Shown: in pieces, positions 41,549 through 50,536 of the stretch | How positions within the stretch are numbered: the stretch's first letter is position 1 | Layout: every line of letters begins with the position of its first letter | Assembly: GCF_001761485.1 (NCBI RefSeq) | Contig: NC_090774.1 | Span: 2,356,001 to 2,420,000, forward strand | DNA from: Yarrowia lipolytica | Lineage: Eukaryota; Ascomycota; Dipodascomycetes; Dipodascales | Direction of reading: 5' to 3' | DNA length: 64,000 bases | Notes under the pieces: model-generated | Seen by the model: the letters and a program-made list of their open reading frames with translations, nothing else | Databases searched by the model: none | What the model was told of the DNA's origin: nothing | Made by a program: the position numbers and the translations under genes

Positions 41549-42775
41549 CTACTTGGCCTGGTAACCGCCCTTGAAGACGGACTGGATCTCTCCAGCAGCG
41601 TTGAGCACAACCAGGTCAGCGTCGCAGCCAGGTCGCAGGTAGCCCTTGTGGGTGACGCCAATGGCCCGGGCAGGGTTGGCAGTGACGGTCTGAAGAGCCT
41701 TGGCCAGAGGAATCTGGGCCCAGTGCACGAGGTTTCGAATACACTCGTCAAGGGTGGTGGCAGCCCCGGCAATGGTCTTGGTGCCCTTGAGAGTAAGGAT
41801 GCCACCCCGCTTCTCAATCTCCTGGTTGCCCCAGGGGTGGATTCCATTTTCCAGACCCATGGCAAACATGGCATCGGTGACCAAGAAACACTTTTCGGGG
41901 TTGGTGTGGTAGGCAATAGCCACGTAGGAGGGATGCACGTGGATGCCGTCGACCACCAGTCCGTACGAGGGCTGCTGGCACTCGTGGGTCTTGATAAGAC
42001 CAAACAGACCGGCTTCTCGGTGGTGGGGTTGCAGCATGGCGTTGTAGAGATGGGTGATCATGGAGGCTCCTCCCTGGGCGGCTTCCTTGGCATGGGCATA
42101 AGAGCAGGTTGTGTGGCCGATGGAGATGGTCAGATGGGGGTTCTCCTGCTTCAGCTTAGGGATGCACTGCTGCATGTTGGGCAGCTCGGGTGCCAGTGTG
42201 ATGACACGGACGTTCTGGAGGTTCTCCCTGGAACCGTAAGTCTCGTACATGTGTTCGACCGACTGGGGGGTCTGCAGGGCATCCTGGGGGTGGCAGCCGG
42301 GCTTCTGGGGCGAGATGAAGGGGCCCTCGACGTGAATACCAATGTTGTCGGCACCCTGGGAGGTGTTGGGGGCCAGCAGAGGAAGAACGTGCTTGTAGAC
42401 GTTGGCGTAGGTGGAAGGCAGAGTTGGGCAGTAGGCGGTGGTTCCGGTCATCAGAAGCGTCTTTTCCATCTCCAGAATGCCGGCCTTGTATTCCTCGGAG
42501 CTCTCGGGGATCTTGGAGAAGTCGAAGCCGAAGGCTCCGTTGATTTGCAAGTCGATGAAACCAGGCGACAGATAGCAGCCGTCCAGGTCAATGACTCGGG
42601 GAGATTGCTGCTCATCGGGAGCGACAATCTGGCCGAGGTCCAGGTCGACCCACAGGTCCTGCACATACTCCTGTCCGTCGTCAACCAGCACGCAGTTGGT
42701 GAACTTGACCAGGTTGGGGGAGTATGACGACCTAGAGGACATGGAGTCAAAGGAGAAGGAGGCAGGTGAAGACAT
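41549..42775 (-). CDS. DAC1: N-acetylglucosamine-6-phosphate deacetylase
   Basis: This enzyme removes acetate from GlcNAc-6-P to give GlcN-6-P, the second intracellular step of GlcNAc use. The product is 408 residues of the amidohydrolase superfamily. DGCYLSPGFIDLQINGAFG precedes the metal-site HVEGPFISPQKPGCH. Further metal/substrate residues are in SIGHTTCSYAHAKEA and ITHLYNAM. The catalytic Asp is in LVTDAM. The end has LRPGCDADLVVLN. Start is the only in-frame ATG upstream of the domain (MSSPASFSF). TATAAAAG (minus, near 42852-42859) is about 80 bases upstream. It shares a 683-base divergent promoter with the GH3-GNAT gene and forms a cluster with the downstream kinase. Confidence 0.95.
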   Translation of the reverse strand: MSSPASFSFDSMSSRSSYSPNLVKFTNCVLVDDGQEYVQDLWVDLDLGQIVAPDEQQSPRVIDLDGCYLSPGFIDLQINGAFGFDFSKIPESSEEYKAGILEMEKTLLMTGTTAYCPTLPSTYANVYKHVLPLLAPNTSQGADNIGIHVEGPFISPQKPGCHPQDALQTPQSVEHMYETYGSRENLQNVRVITLAPELPNMQQCIPKLKQENPHLTISIGHTTCSYAHAKEAAQGGASMITHLYNAMLQPHHREAGLFGLIKTHECQQPSYGLVVDGIHVHPSYVAIAYHTNPEKCFLVTDAMFAMGLENGIHPWGNQEIEKRGGILTLKGTKTIAGAATTLDECIRNLVHWAQIPLAKALQTVTANPARAIGVTHKGYLRPGCDADLVVLNAAGEIQSVFKGGYQAK

Positions 42776-43458
42776 GGCGAGAGGTTTCGAGAGCCTTGTT
42801 AGAAAGAAGAAAAACAGAAAGAGCGAGTCAAGTCCGTTCACCGCGCCATGGCGATTCTTTTATATGTAAACCGTCGCTGGTGCGTGTGGGCTCATAGCCA
42901 AAGTCAACTTGTTGCCCAGTTGCTTGTGAGCTGCACTTTAACCTAGAAGATCGCCGGCTACACCGCTCTATCGCGCGGCTACCCTTCACTCCCCCAATGT
43001 AACGTTGGAGGGTTACATTGGGATCCGCTGCAACGTGTGCGGGGGGAGCACCTGTCTCAGTTACAAGTCAACATACTTCGATAACAGAATGGTGGAGTAT
43101 GGTGGAATGGTGAACTGGAGTCCTGAATGGAGGAGGGAAAGAAGAATAAACTTGTGTGAAAACTCTCGGCTAATTTTTTATTTTATTTTATTTTATATAT
43201 GTACATCTGTTTTTTCGTCATCCCCAAAGTCTCTCTCTCTCACATTACAATTGCTGATCTAGATTCTGGCTCCATGCAAAACCATCACTAATTAAGCAAA
43301 GACGCTAAGCGGCACATTCCGTCCCCCCGCCATCAAAAGCAAGGGCCGCATCCTTAGTCCCCCACCGGACCGGGGAGGAAGCCGACTGTCACTCCCACTC
43401 TAATACATTTCAACCTAATGCAACGCTACACCCGGTACTATTCCCACCCCATCACAAC
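42776..43458. promoter_or_regulatory. Divergent promoter of the GlcNAc cluster
   Basis: This 683-base region separates the deacetylase and GH3-GNAT start codons. It contains a minus-strand TATAAAAG for the deacetylase, the perfect inverted repeat at 42993-43022, a TTTTA microsatellite (43180-43199) and an ACCGGACCGGGG palindromic GC block (about 43366-43377). No gene lies in it. Confidence 0.8.
42993..43022. promoter_or_regulatory. Inverted repeat CCCAATGTAAC-N8-GTTACATTGGG
   Basis: Two perfect 11-base arms are separated by eight bases between two divergent GlcNAc genes. The half-site recurs as CCAATGTAACG 206 bases upstream of the GlcNAc kinase ATG. It contains CCAAT, so the Hap complex is one candidate binder; a dimeric specific regulator is another. 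Function is inferred only. Confidence 0.6.
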
Positions 43459-46032
43459 ATGGAGGAATTATCGGAGGCGGAACGAAACCAAATCGGCCAG
43501 CTATTCATCTGTGGATTACGTAATGCGGAGCTCGACGAGGACATTGCCGAGCTAGTGCGCACCTTCAAGGTTGGCTCCATCCAGGTGAGCATCAAAAACT
43601 TACCTTCGGTGGACCAGGCACGCGAGCTCATCCGCGGCGTGCAACAGCTGGCCTATGAAGCCGGTCACGAACAGCCCATGGCGATTTGCATCGACCAAGA
43701 GGGCGGCATTCTCAACAACCTGAAAGGCGTGACCCAATTCCCATGCCAAATGGCTCTGGCAGCCTCCAAAGACACCGATCTAGTGGAGGCGGTGGCCGAG
43801 GCGGCGGCTAAGGAGCTCCTAGCCTGTGGAATCAACTTCATGTTTGCACCGTGTATGGACGTGCTCAAGTCGACGTCGGCCAGTGCGGACTTCTTGCTGG
43901 GGACCCGTGCCTTTGGAGACGATCACGAAATTGTGTCTCAATTCGGATGTGCTTTCCTTCGTGGACTGCAGAAACAAAACATGATGGCCTGTGGAAAACA
44001 CTTTCCGGGCTACGGAACAGCCTCGCTGGACTCCATCTTGGGGGGAGTGCCTGTGGTCTCGGATAATGAGCTCCAAATGCAGGCACAGGCGTTTGTGCCG
44101 TTTAAGGCGATCATCGATATGGATTGTGATGCCATCATGGTGGGAGGATGTTCTGCTCCAGGTTTGGATCCTACGGAAGCTCATGCTTGTTTGTCCTGGA
44201 AGATATGCACTGATATTCTTAGAGAACAGCTGGGATTCAAGAACGTTATTGTTTCAGAGTGTCTGGAGATGGAGGCTCTTTACCAACAGGTTGGAGTGAA
44301 ACAAGGAACCGTCTCAGCAAAGCTGGCTGGCTGTGACATGATTTTGTGCTGCTCTTCGTTCAAGTTGCAAAAGCAAGCCCTGGAAGGTCTATCAGGCGCC
44401 TATCTCGACGGACTTGTGGAGCCCGAAAGCATCATGGCATCTGCTGAACGCGTTAGACACATGAAGTCTAGCAGGAATCTCACCTGGCAGAGTATTCTGG
44501 GAGAGAGACCGTTTGTGGCAGAGCTGTTGCAAGAACACAAACTGCTGTCTGCACGAGCGTACGAGTCGTGTGTGGCTATTGGCAGAGACTATCTTCACAT
44601 GATTCCTTTTTCCTTGAAACGCTCAGACACGATTCTACTGCTGACCCCGTTATGTGAATCCGACGACATTCACAGCGGCAGATGCACTCCAGCGCAAACA
44701 AACGGCAACGGAAACCCATCCAACGTGCGCTTGCTTCCTGGCGAAGCGACTTTTCAACATCTGGGAAAGACCATTGCCTCATATCATACTGGAAAGACAC
44801 TGCACACTTCGTATTCCCAAAACGGAATTATCAAGTTACACGAACAGCTGATAGCCAGAGCAACGGTTGTGATTCTGGTCAACACAACAGCCTACTCGAA
44901 CATGTATCAAACCTCGATAACAAAGTACGTGCAGCTTCTTTGTGACCAAAGACGTATTCCGTTTGTACTGGTGGCTGCTTCAAGCCCCCATGACATGGCG
45001 TCCTCCAACCATACATCGGATACAAAGACGTATGTCTGTGCGTTTGAATTTACCCCAGAAATGCAGGTCACATGTGCAAAGGTCATGTTTGGTAAGCTTC
45101 CTGCGCTGGGAACTATCCCATTCTCTCACTTCTGGGGTAGACAAAGGTCTGGTTCCAAGTCACTGAGTACTACGTCTACCAGAAAGACGTGGATGGTGGA
45201 AACGTATGCTGGAGAGAACGTGCAACCTCTTTGGGATCTATGTTTCCCGAAACGAAAGCTGCCAACCGAGGCGTTCTCCGTGTTAAATGATATCGACTGC
45301 TATGTGGTGAAAAACTCGTCTACTGGAAAGCTGTATGGGTTCTGTGCGGCTCACAAGACCCAGGTTGCACTACTCATGGTGGACCCGTCCAGACGGAAAA
45401 TGGGCATAGCTGTGAGCCTGTACAAGCGAGTACAAAGAGCCAAGGGCAGAAAGGACCCCTCTGCGGCTCAGCTGACCTCGTTTGGGTCGGTGCTTCCCGC
45501 GTACTTTGCTGGTGCTACACCCGAGAGTCTGGCGTGGCTACAGAAGGTGGACCGGGCCATGATCTTTAGAGACAATGTGGTTGTTCTAGTGAACCAGAGG
45601 CTGCAGGACTTCCGAGTCGATGCGGCTGTGATCCAGGAGCTGCAGCAGAACAACCTCCGGTTCTCCATAGCCAGTGTTGCAGAAACAGACGCAAAAGACC
45701 TTCCGGAGGAGCTGAGAGAGTCGGATGCCTATGTGGCGCAGTGTCTCAAGGATGGTTCGGTGGTGGGCTCGGTGGTGCTGTTCAATAAGGGTTCTTCCAT
45801 AGCCCGGTGGCTGCCTTGGATCTATGAGTTTGGTCCGTCGGTGGGTGGCATGACCAGTTTGCGGTGCGACTCTGATTTGATAATGCAAGGGCTTGTTTGC
45901 TGTGCTATGAGAAGCTTCCGCATTGAGGGCTTTCAGACGGTGGTATTGGATCACATGAGTGTTGCTCAACGCGACAGTCTTAGTGGGCTTGGCTTTTCTG
46001 TCTGGCGGGTGGAAGAGAAGTTCAGCCGGTAG
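43459..46032 (+). CDS. GH3 beta-N-acetylglucosaminidase-like / GNAT fusion
   Basis: An 857-residue protein. Residues about 8-340 are a GH3 domain of the NagZ type: CIDQEGGILNNLKGV, FAPCMDVLKS, GTRAFGDDHEIV and CGKHFPGYGTASLDSI. The C-terminal about 250 residues look like one or two GNAT acetyltransferase units (ALLMVDPSRRKMGIAVSLYKR around 635, and FRIEGFQTVVLDHM near the end). This architecture is known in GlcNAc clusters of filamentous fungi (nag3 type). Two catalytic positions differ from bacterial NagZ. The nucleophile motif SDD is SEC (Glu267), and the DSH motif is DSI (Ile193). It may therefore be catalytically altered, or act on a different substrate. No signal peptide, so it is intracellular. 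Confidence 0.85.
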   Translation: MEELSEAERNQIGQLFICGLRNAELDEDIAELVRTFKVGSIQVSIKNLPSVDQARELIRGVQQLAYEAGHEQPMAICIDQEGGILNNLKGVTQFPCQMALAASKDTDLVEAVAEAAAKELLACGINFMFAPCMDVLKSTSASADFLLGTRAFGDDHEIVSQFGCAFLRGLQKQNMMACGKHFPGYGTASLDSILGGVPVVSDNELQMQAQAFVPFKAIIDMDCDAIMVGGCSAPGLDPTEAHACLSWKICTDILREQLGFKNVIVSECLEMEALYQQVGVKQGTVSAKLAGCDMILCCSSFKLQKQALEGLSGAYLDGLVEPESIMASAERVRHMKSSRNLTWQSILGERPFVAELLQEHKLLSARAYESCVAIGRDYLHMIPFSLKRSDTILLLTPLCESDDIHSGRCTPAQTNGNGNPSNVRLLPGEATFQHLGKTIASYHTGKTLHTSYSQNGIIKLHEQLIARATVVILVNTTAYSNMYQTSITKYVQLLCDQRRIPFVLVAASSPHDMASSNHTSDTKTYVCAFEFTPEMQVTCAKVMFGKLPALGTIPFSHFWGRQRSGSKSLSTTSTRKTWMVETYAGENVQPLWDLCFPKRKLPTEAFSVLNDIDCYVVKNSSTGKLYGFCAAHKTQVALLMVDPSRRKMGIAVSLYKRVQRAKGRKDPSAAQLTSFGSVLPAYFAGATPESLAWLQKVDRAMIFRDNVVVLVNQRLQDFRVDAAVIQELQQNNLRFSIASVAETDAKDLPEELRESDAYVAQCLKDGSVVGSVVLFNKGSSIARWLPWIYEFGPSVGGMTSLRCDSDLIMQGLVCCAMRSFRIEGFQTVVLDHMSVAQRDSLSGLGFSVWRVEEKFSR

Positions 46033-46872
46033 CCCGCATCTATTGTATGTATTTGTATGGCTAGCGTAATGAAATAATGACGGCTTTCGCCATGGGTTAC
46101 GGTAGCCCTCCGCTGCGACGTGATTAGTCCATTGTTGTCAAGTAATTAGTGTGGGATAGTTAGGGGTAAGCCGAAGTGACGTTACCTTGGTCAATACCAC
46201 CCTGCGGAAGGGCCCACCAACCCCGATGGCGCTAATGCTAAGAAGCAGACTCTCAAGCTCTCCTCCGGGGTACTTGTCTGGGGTATTCTATAATAGTCAT
46301 GGTAATGGTGGTAATGAGCGTATACGGTACGGCGACTATACGGTGATGGTGACTTATATGGCGTTGTCAACCTGTGCTACTGATCATGGGCTAGCTGTTC
46401 CTCTTTGGCTAATACAATACTGGTAGCTACTTGTATGTACTGACACTTGCACAGACACTTGCGCTGGTACTGGTACGTAATTAAACACATTCCAATAATA
46501 TGAGGGCGGGACCGTTAGAACGGATAAATACGGCTAATGTGAGTACGCGACAAGGAGCGTGGAGATGGGTATGAGAGGACCGAGAAAACAGGTACCAAAC
46601 GCCATTGGGTGATAATCTCCACTTTTACAAACTACCCCAGATGTCCCCAGACCACGCCAATGTAACGCTTTTGCTACAGGGTTTAGTTTTGCTTGTTTCA
46701 GCTGGTTTTTTGTCAACCTCCATCTTTGGTCGCATGCGCTTCCCCGGACCAAGGTTGCATTTTCAAGGTAGCATACAACCTTGTCACGATTTATTAGCGA
46801 CGCCGTTCCCGACACGGTGCAGACGCATAAACACACGCTTGGATAGACATCGAGCGCAGAGGATATTTATAT
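46033..46872. other. GlcNAc kinase promoter region
   Basis: No gene. CCAATGTAACG lies at 46657-46667. Another block, CCCCGGACC (46742-46750), resembles CACCGGACC in the divergent promoter. TATTTATATA at 46863-46872 abuts the ATG. Confidence 0.6.
46657..46667 (+). promoter_or_regulatory. CCAATGTAACG element upstream of GlcNAc kinase
   Basis: An 11-base match to the half-site of the inverted repeat at 42993-43022. Chance expectation for a given 11-mer in this window on either strand is about 0.03, so the recurrence between genes of one pathway is notable. Confidence 0.6.
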
Positions 46873-48267
46873 ATGTCCATGGGAGATGACGACCGGGCGT
46901 ACCATCATCAAATGTCTGTGATTGTAACCGCCGCAAACGCCAACCTTCCCGGCCACGGTAAGGGCCCTCTGGTGTCGGTCTCCTCGGAGCTGCTGACTAA
47001 AGAGTCTCATCTCATGTACGACTTTGAGCGCTACGTGGCTCGAAACCCGTCGCGCTTCAACCAAAAGGTTCTCGACAACCTCCGCATTCACCACACATAC
47101 ACCCGCTCGTCTCTGGACACTCTGGTGAACGAGTTTCTGGCAGAAATCACCCCCGCATGCGCCAACAGAGACGCCCCGTCCATGCTGCCGTCCAAGATGG
47201 GCTCGCTGCCCAACGACTCGCTGACGGGCTCGGTGCTCTCCATCGACATTGGAGGCAGCACTCTCCGTGGCTCCATGGTCGATCTGGAGAAGATGACCGT
47301 CACGGACTCGGTCCAGCACCTCATCCCCGACACGGTCAAGAACTACTCGGGCTCGGACTTTTTCGACTGGATCGTCGAGCGAATCATGCCTCTGGTCAAG
47401 GACTGCACAGCCACCATCATCCCCATCGGCCTGTCGTGGTCCTTCCCCATCTTCCAGCCCCACATCTCCTCAGGCCTGATCCAGACCATGGGCAAGGGCT
47501 ACGGAGTGGCAGACGAAATCATCAACCAGGACCTCAAGGAATTGTTCGAGACCCACTTTGCCTCTCACGGCAAGACCGTCGAGGTCGGCGCCATTCTCAA
47601 TGATTCGGTGGCGTCTCTGGTGGCAGCCAACTACATTTCCAACGCTCCCCTGTGTCTCATTCTCGGCACAGGCATCAACGTGTCTGCCCTGATCCCTAAA
47701 GACCAGCTCAAGAAGACCGAGCAGGACCAGGACAAGTACATTGTCAACTGCGAGGCGTCTCTGTTTGGCCAGTGTGTGTCCAAGACGTGCTGGGACCTGG
47801 AGCTAGACCAGGCTCTGGAGCGCCCTGGATTCCAGCCTCTCGAGTCTCTGTCTTCCGGACGATACCTCGGCGAAATATGCAGACTGATTCTGCGAGACTT
47901 GTCCAAGACGGGTTTCTTGAGCCGACCAGACGTCGGGCCCTACGAGCTGACAACCGCCGAAGTGGCTGATTTGGAGACCGCCGACTCGGGAGAGCTGGAC
48001 TACGTGCAGGACATCATTCTGGCCACCTCCGACCGGTCTGCCGCCCTGGCATCGGCCTTCATTACCGCCATTTACAAGCTGACTGGTTCGGACTGCGAGT
48101 CGCCGTCCATTGCCTACGACGGCACCATGGTGCAGAAGTACCCCAACTTCCGTCCTCGAATGCAGCAGCGACTTAGGGAGCAGGGCCTGAACGTGACATT
48201 TGTGGCTGTGGAAGAGGGCACCGTGTATGGCTCCGCCATTGCATGCGCCAGCCAGCTTTCACAGTAG
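46873..48267 (+). CDS. NAG5: N-acetylglucosamine kinase (hexokinase family)
   Basis: This enzyme phosphorylates GlcNAc to GlcNAc-6-P, the substrate of the neighbouring deacetylase. A Y. lipolytica kinase of this type (YlNAG5) has been described. The product is 464 residues of the hexokinase fold. The phosphate-1 motif is LSIDIGGSTLRGSMVDL. The sugar-binding region is PIGLSWSFPIFQ. The catalytic Asp is in GAILNDSVASLVAANY, and phosphate-2 LILGTGINVSALI follows. The adenosine region is near the C-terminus (SIAYDGTMVQKYPNF). The ATG at 46873 is first; a second Met (MSVIVTAANAN) 13 residues later could also start. The upstream TATTTATATA touches the ATG, so the second Met deserves weight. The CCAATGTAACG element lies 206 bases upstream. 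Confidence 0.95.
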   Translation: MSMGDDDRAYHHQMSVIVTAANANLPGHGKGPLVSVSSELLTKESHLMYDFERYVARNPSRFNQKVLDNLRIHHTYTRSSLDTLVNEFLAEITPACANRDAPSMLPSKMGSLPNDSLTGSVLSIDIGGSTLRGSMVDLEKMTVTDSVQHLIPDTVKNYSGSDFFDWIVERIMPLVKDCTATIIPIGLSWSFPIFQPHISSGLIQTMGKGYGVADEIINQDLKELFETHFASHGKTVEVGAILNDSVASLVAANYISNAPLCLILGTGINVSALIPKDQLKKTEQDQDKYIVNCEASLFGQCVSKTCWDLELDQALERPGFQPLESLSSGRYLGEICRLILRDLSKTGFLSRPDVGPYELTTAEVADLETADSGELDYVQDIILATSDRSAALASAFITAIYKLTGSDCESPSIAYDGTMVQKYPNFRPRMQQRLREQGLNVTFVAVEEGTVYGSAIACASQLSQ

Positions 48268-49174
48268 ATAGCATTCGACCAAAATGACGATGGTCTATTC
48301 TCATATTAGCATTGTGATTCCCACACTAAGATAAAAGATATATTGAATATATTGCATGTTATAAAAGACATGTACTCTGTATGATACAGCAAAGGGGCTC
48401 CTCTGTAGAATGACAGTGTGCATCTGACAGCTTCCTTGTACACGTGTCTCGGCATATGTTTCACGTGAACACTACAGCAACAGAATATTCTATCAAGGGG
48501 CCACTGGTATGTTTAACAAAAACGGTGCAGGTCTGTTTGGTATCTACATGGCGGTTCATTTGTACCTGTGTACAGTTTGCACGTTTTCATCTCTTCTTTC
48601 ATTTCTTCTTTTCATATACACAAGTTGCCCACCACCGGCGGCTAACATGTACCTGATCTAAGACCTAATGGCTCTTGTACGCACGCCACGGCAGGGATGG
48701 CATTGTCATCAAGGGGTACATTTATGGACGCGCCATGTCATTTTCAATCTTTGCATGCATAGTATCCTGCACTCTTCTGTCATCGTCGACGGGTGTACCT
48801 AGGACTTGCTTGCACCGTGAGGTATATCCGAGTGCTGGTGTTGATGCGATGATGCACTGTTCTTCCTTACAAGTACATTCACCAGAGGAAGTCACTTCAG
48901 CAAACGTCCTGGTTCACCACCTCAGAGAACCAAGTGATACCGTTATTCATCATATCATGATAACCCATAGACAGCCATCCAGCCTTCACAGTCCACATAG
49001 ACGTCAACGTCAGACGTCATCTACTGTAGTAGGAGAGGAAAAAACTGAACGTGTCGTGGCAACGACAAGTAGAGTCAGCATGAAGAATGAATATGCAGAA
49101 AAAAAGACAATATAAAAGAGAAGGGTCACCCTGATATCCCCAAGCTACCCAGTTTCCAAGACATCTCACCAACT
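48268..49174. other. Intergenic kinase-cell wall gene
   Basis: No gene. AATATAAAAGAG (49109-49120) is a TATA element about 60 bases before the next ATG. Several CACGTG-like (48440-48470) and TGACGT-like (49005-49017) sites occur. Confidence 0.5.
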
Positions 49175-50536
49175 ATGCTTCCCTTCGTTTTGTCTGTGCC
49201 TCTCATGGCCTCTCTGGCTGCTGCCCAGATCTTTCCCAACTCGACCCTGGCTTCAATCTCCTCTACCTCCACGGCTGCTGTGACCCTTCTCCCTGAGGCC
49301 AATGCTGCTGTTACAAGTGGCGTCTCTGAATCCGCTGGCGAAGAGGTCACTACCGAGGTGGTCACGGTGGTCGAGAGCAACTCCACATCTACCATGACTT
49401 TGACCAAGACCCATTGTCCTGCCTGTACCGAGACTTCCTCCCCTGACGTCTCTTACACCACCTACACCACCATCTACACAACTTCTGGAGTAGTCGTCAC
49501 CAAGACTGTCACTGAAGAGTGTGTCACCCCTACCCCTACTTACACCACTTACACTACTGTCTACACTACATCAGGCATAGTTGTTACAGAGACTATCATC
49601 GAGGAGTGTTCTACCGAGAGTGTCGTTCCTACCCCTGCTCCTGTTTCCTCTTTTGACCCTTCCGTCTCCCTCACCACTTATGCCACTGTCTACACGACCG
49701 ATGGAGTAGTTACTACTATCACCGTCACGGAAGAGTGTAGTACTGAGGCTGGACCTACTGAGACTCCAGCCCCTGCTCTTGAACCTACCCCCGAGACCCC
49801 TGCCGTTCCTGTGGTTTCTTCCGCCGTAACCCCCTCTGAAGAAGCCACCGTCTTGACCTACACTGTTGGAACCATCACATACACGTCCGTTGTTACTTGC
49901 ACCGAAAAAAAGTGCCACCCCACCCCTGCGGTTGTCACTTCTGAAGTCCCCAAGGTCTCTAGCATCCCCGAGCAGCCCCAGCCTAAGCCCGAGGGGCCCA
50001 CTCTCTCCACTGTCACCTACACCAAGGGCACTATCACTTTTACCACTGTCCAGATTTGTACTTCCGGTGCTTGTGAAGTCCCCAAGACTCCTGTTGCCGT
50101 TCCCGAGACTCCCAGCGCTCCTGTTGCCGTTCCCGAGACCTCCAACACCCCGGTGGTTATTGACACCACTGTCACTGCTCCTAGCCTCACCCCCACAGTC
50201 CCCATTGTGGCTGCTCCTCCTATCGAGCCTACAGTTGTTTCTCCTCCTGTTAAAGTGTCTCCTCCTGTCGAGGTGTCTCCTCCTGTCGAGGTGTCTCCTC
50301 CTCCTGTCGAGGTGTCTGCTCCTCCACAGGCCCCTCCTACTCCTGCTCCTGCTCCTCCTGCTGACTCTGGACTTCCCCCTCCCCCTAACACTCCTATTAT
50401 TCCAGTTCCCGCGGTTTCCACCCCTCCCAAGAGCACTACCATTCCCAGTCCTCCTCCCCAGAACACCAGCGGTGGCAACAAGCTGGCCATCAGCGCACTC
50501 ATGGGTCTGGCTATTGTCATCCCCCTTGTTATCTAG
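49175..50536 (+). CDS. GPI-type cell-wall protein with Thr-rich repeats
   Basis: A 453-residue Thr/Ser/Pro/Val-rich secreted protein, probably a glycosylated wall mannoprotein. The signal peptide is MLPFVLSVPLMASLAAAQ. Three repeats of about 35-50 residues follow, built on TTYTTVYTTSGVVVTxTVTEEC. Two repeats of a second type, LTYTVGTITYTSVVTC and VTYTKGTITFTTVQIC, come next. A Pro-rich part (SPPVEVSPPVEVSPPP) leads to the C-terminus. The end NTSGGNKLAISALMGLAIVIPLVI is a GPI-attachment signal (Asn/Gly omega region plus hydrophobic tail). Cys residues (CPAC, EEC) are spaced for disulfides. The specific protein is not identified. Confidence 0.9.
   Translation: MLPFVLSVPLMASLAAAQIFPNSTLASISSTSTAAVTLLPEANAAVTSGVSESAGEEVTTEVVTVVESNSTSTMTLTKTHCPACTETSSPDVSYTTYTTIYTTSGVVVTKTVTEECVTPTPTYTTYTTVYTTSGIVVTETIIEECSTESVVPTPAPVSSFDPSVSLTTYATVYTTDGVVTTITVTEECSTEAGPTETPAPALEPTPETPAVPVVSSAVTPSEEATVLTYTVGTITYTSVVTCTEKKCHPTPAVVTSEVPKVSSIPEQPQPKPEGPTLSTVTYTKGTITFTTVQICTSGACEVPKTPVAVPETPSAPVAVPETSNTPVVIDTTVTAPSLTPTVPIVAAPPIEPTVVSPPVKVSPPVEVSPPVEVSPPPVEVSAPPQAPPTPAPAPPADSGLPPPPNTPIIPVPAVSTPPKSTTIPSPPPQNTSGGNKLAISALMGLAIVIPLVI

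Noticed and set aside
41429-42727. Plus-strand ORF of 432 codons
   Set aside because: Antisense shadow of the GlcNAc-6-P deacetylase gene.
48675-49115. Plus-strand ORF of 146 codons upstream of the cell-wall gene
   Set aside because: Lies in promoter DNA, with no domain or codon-use support.
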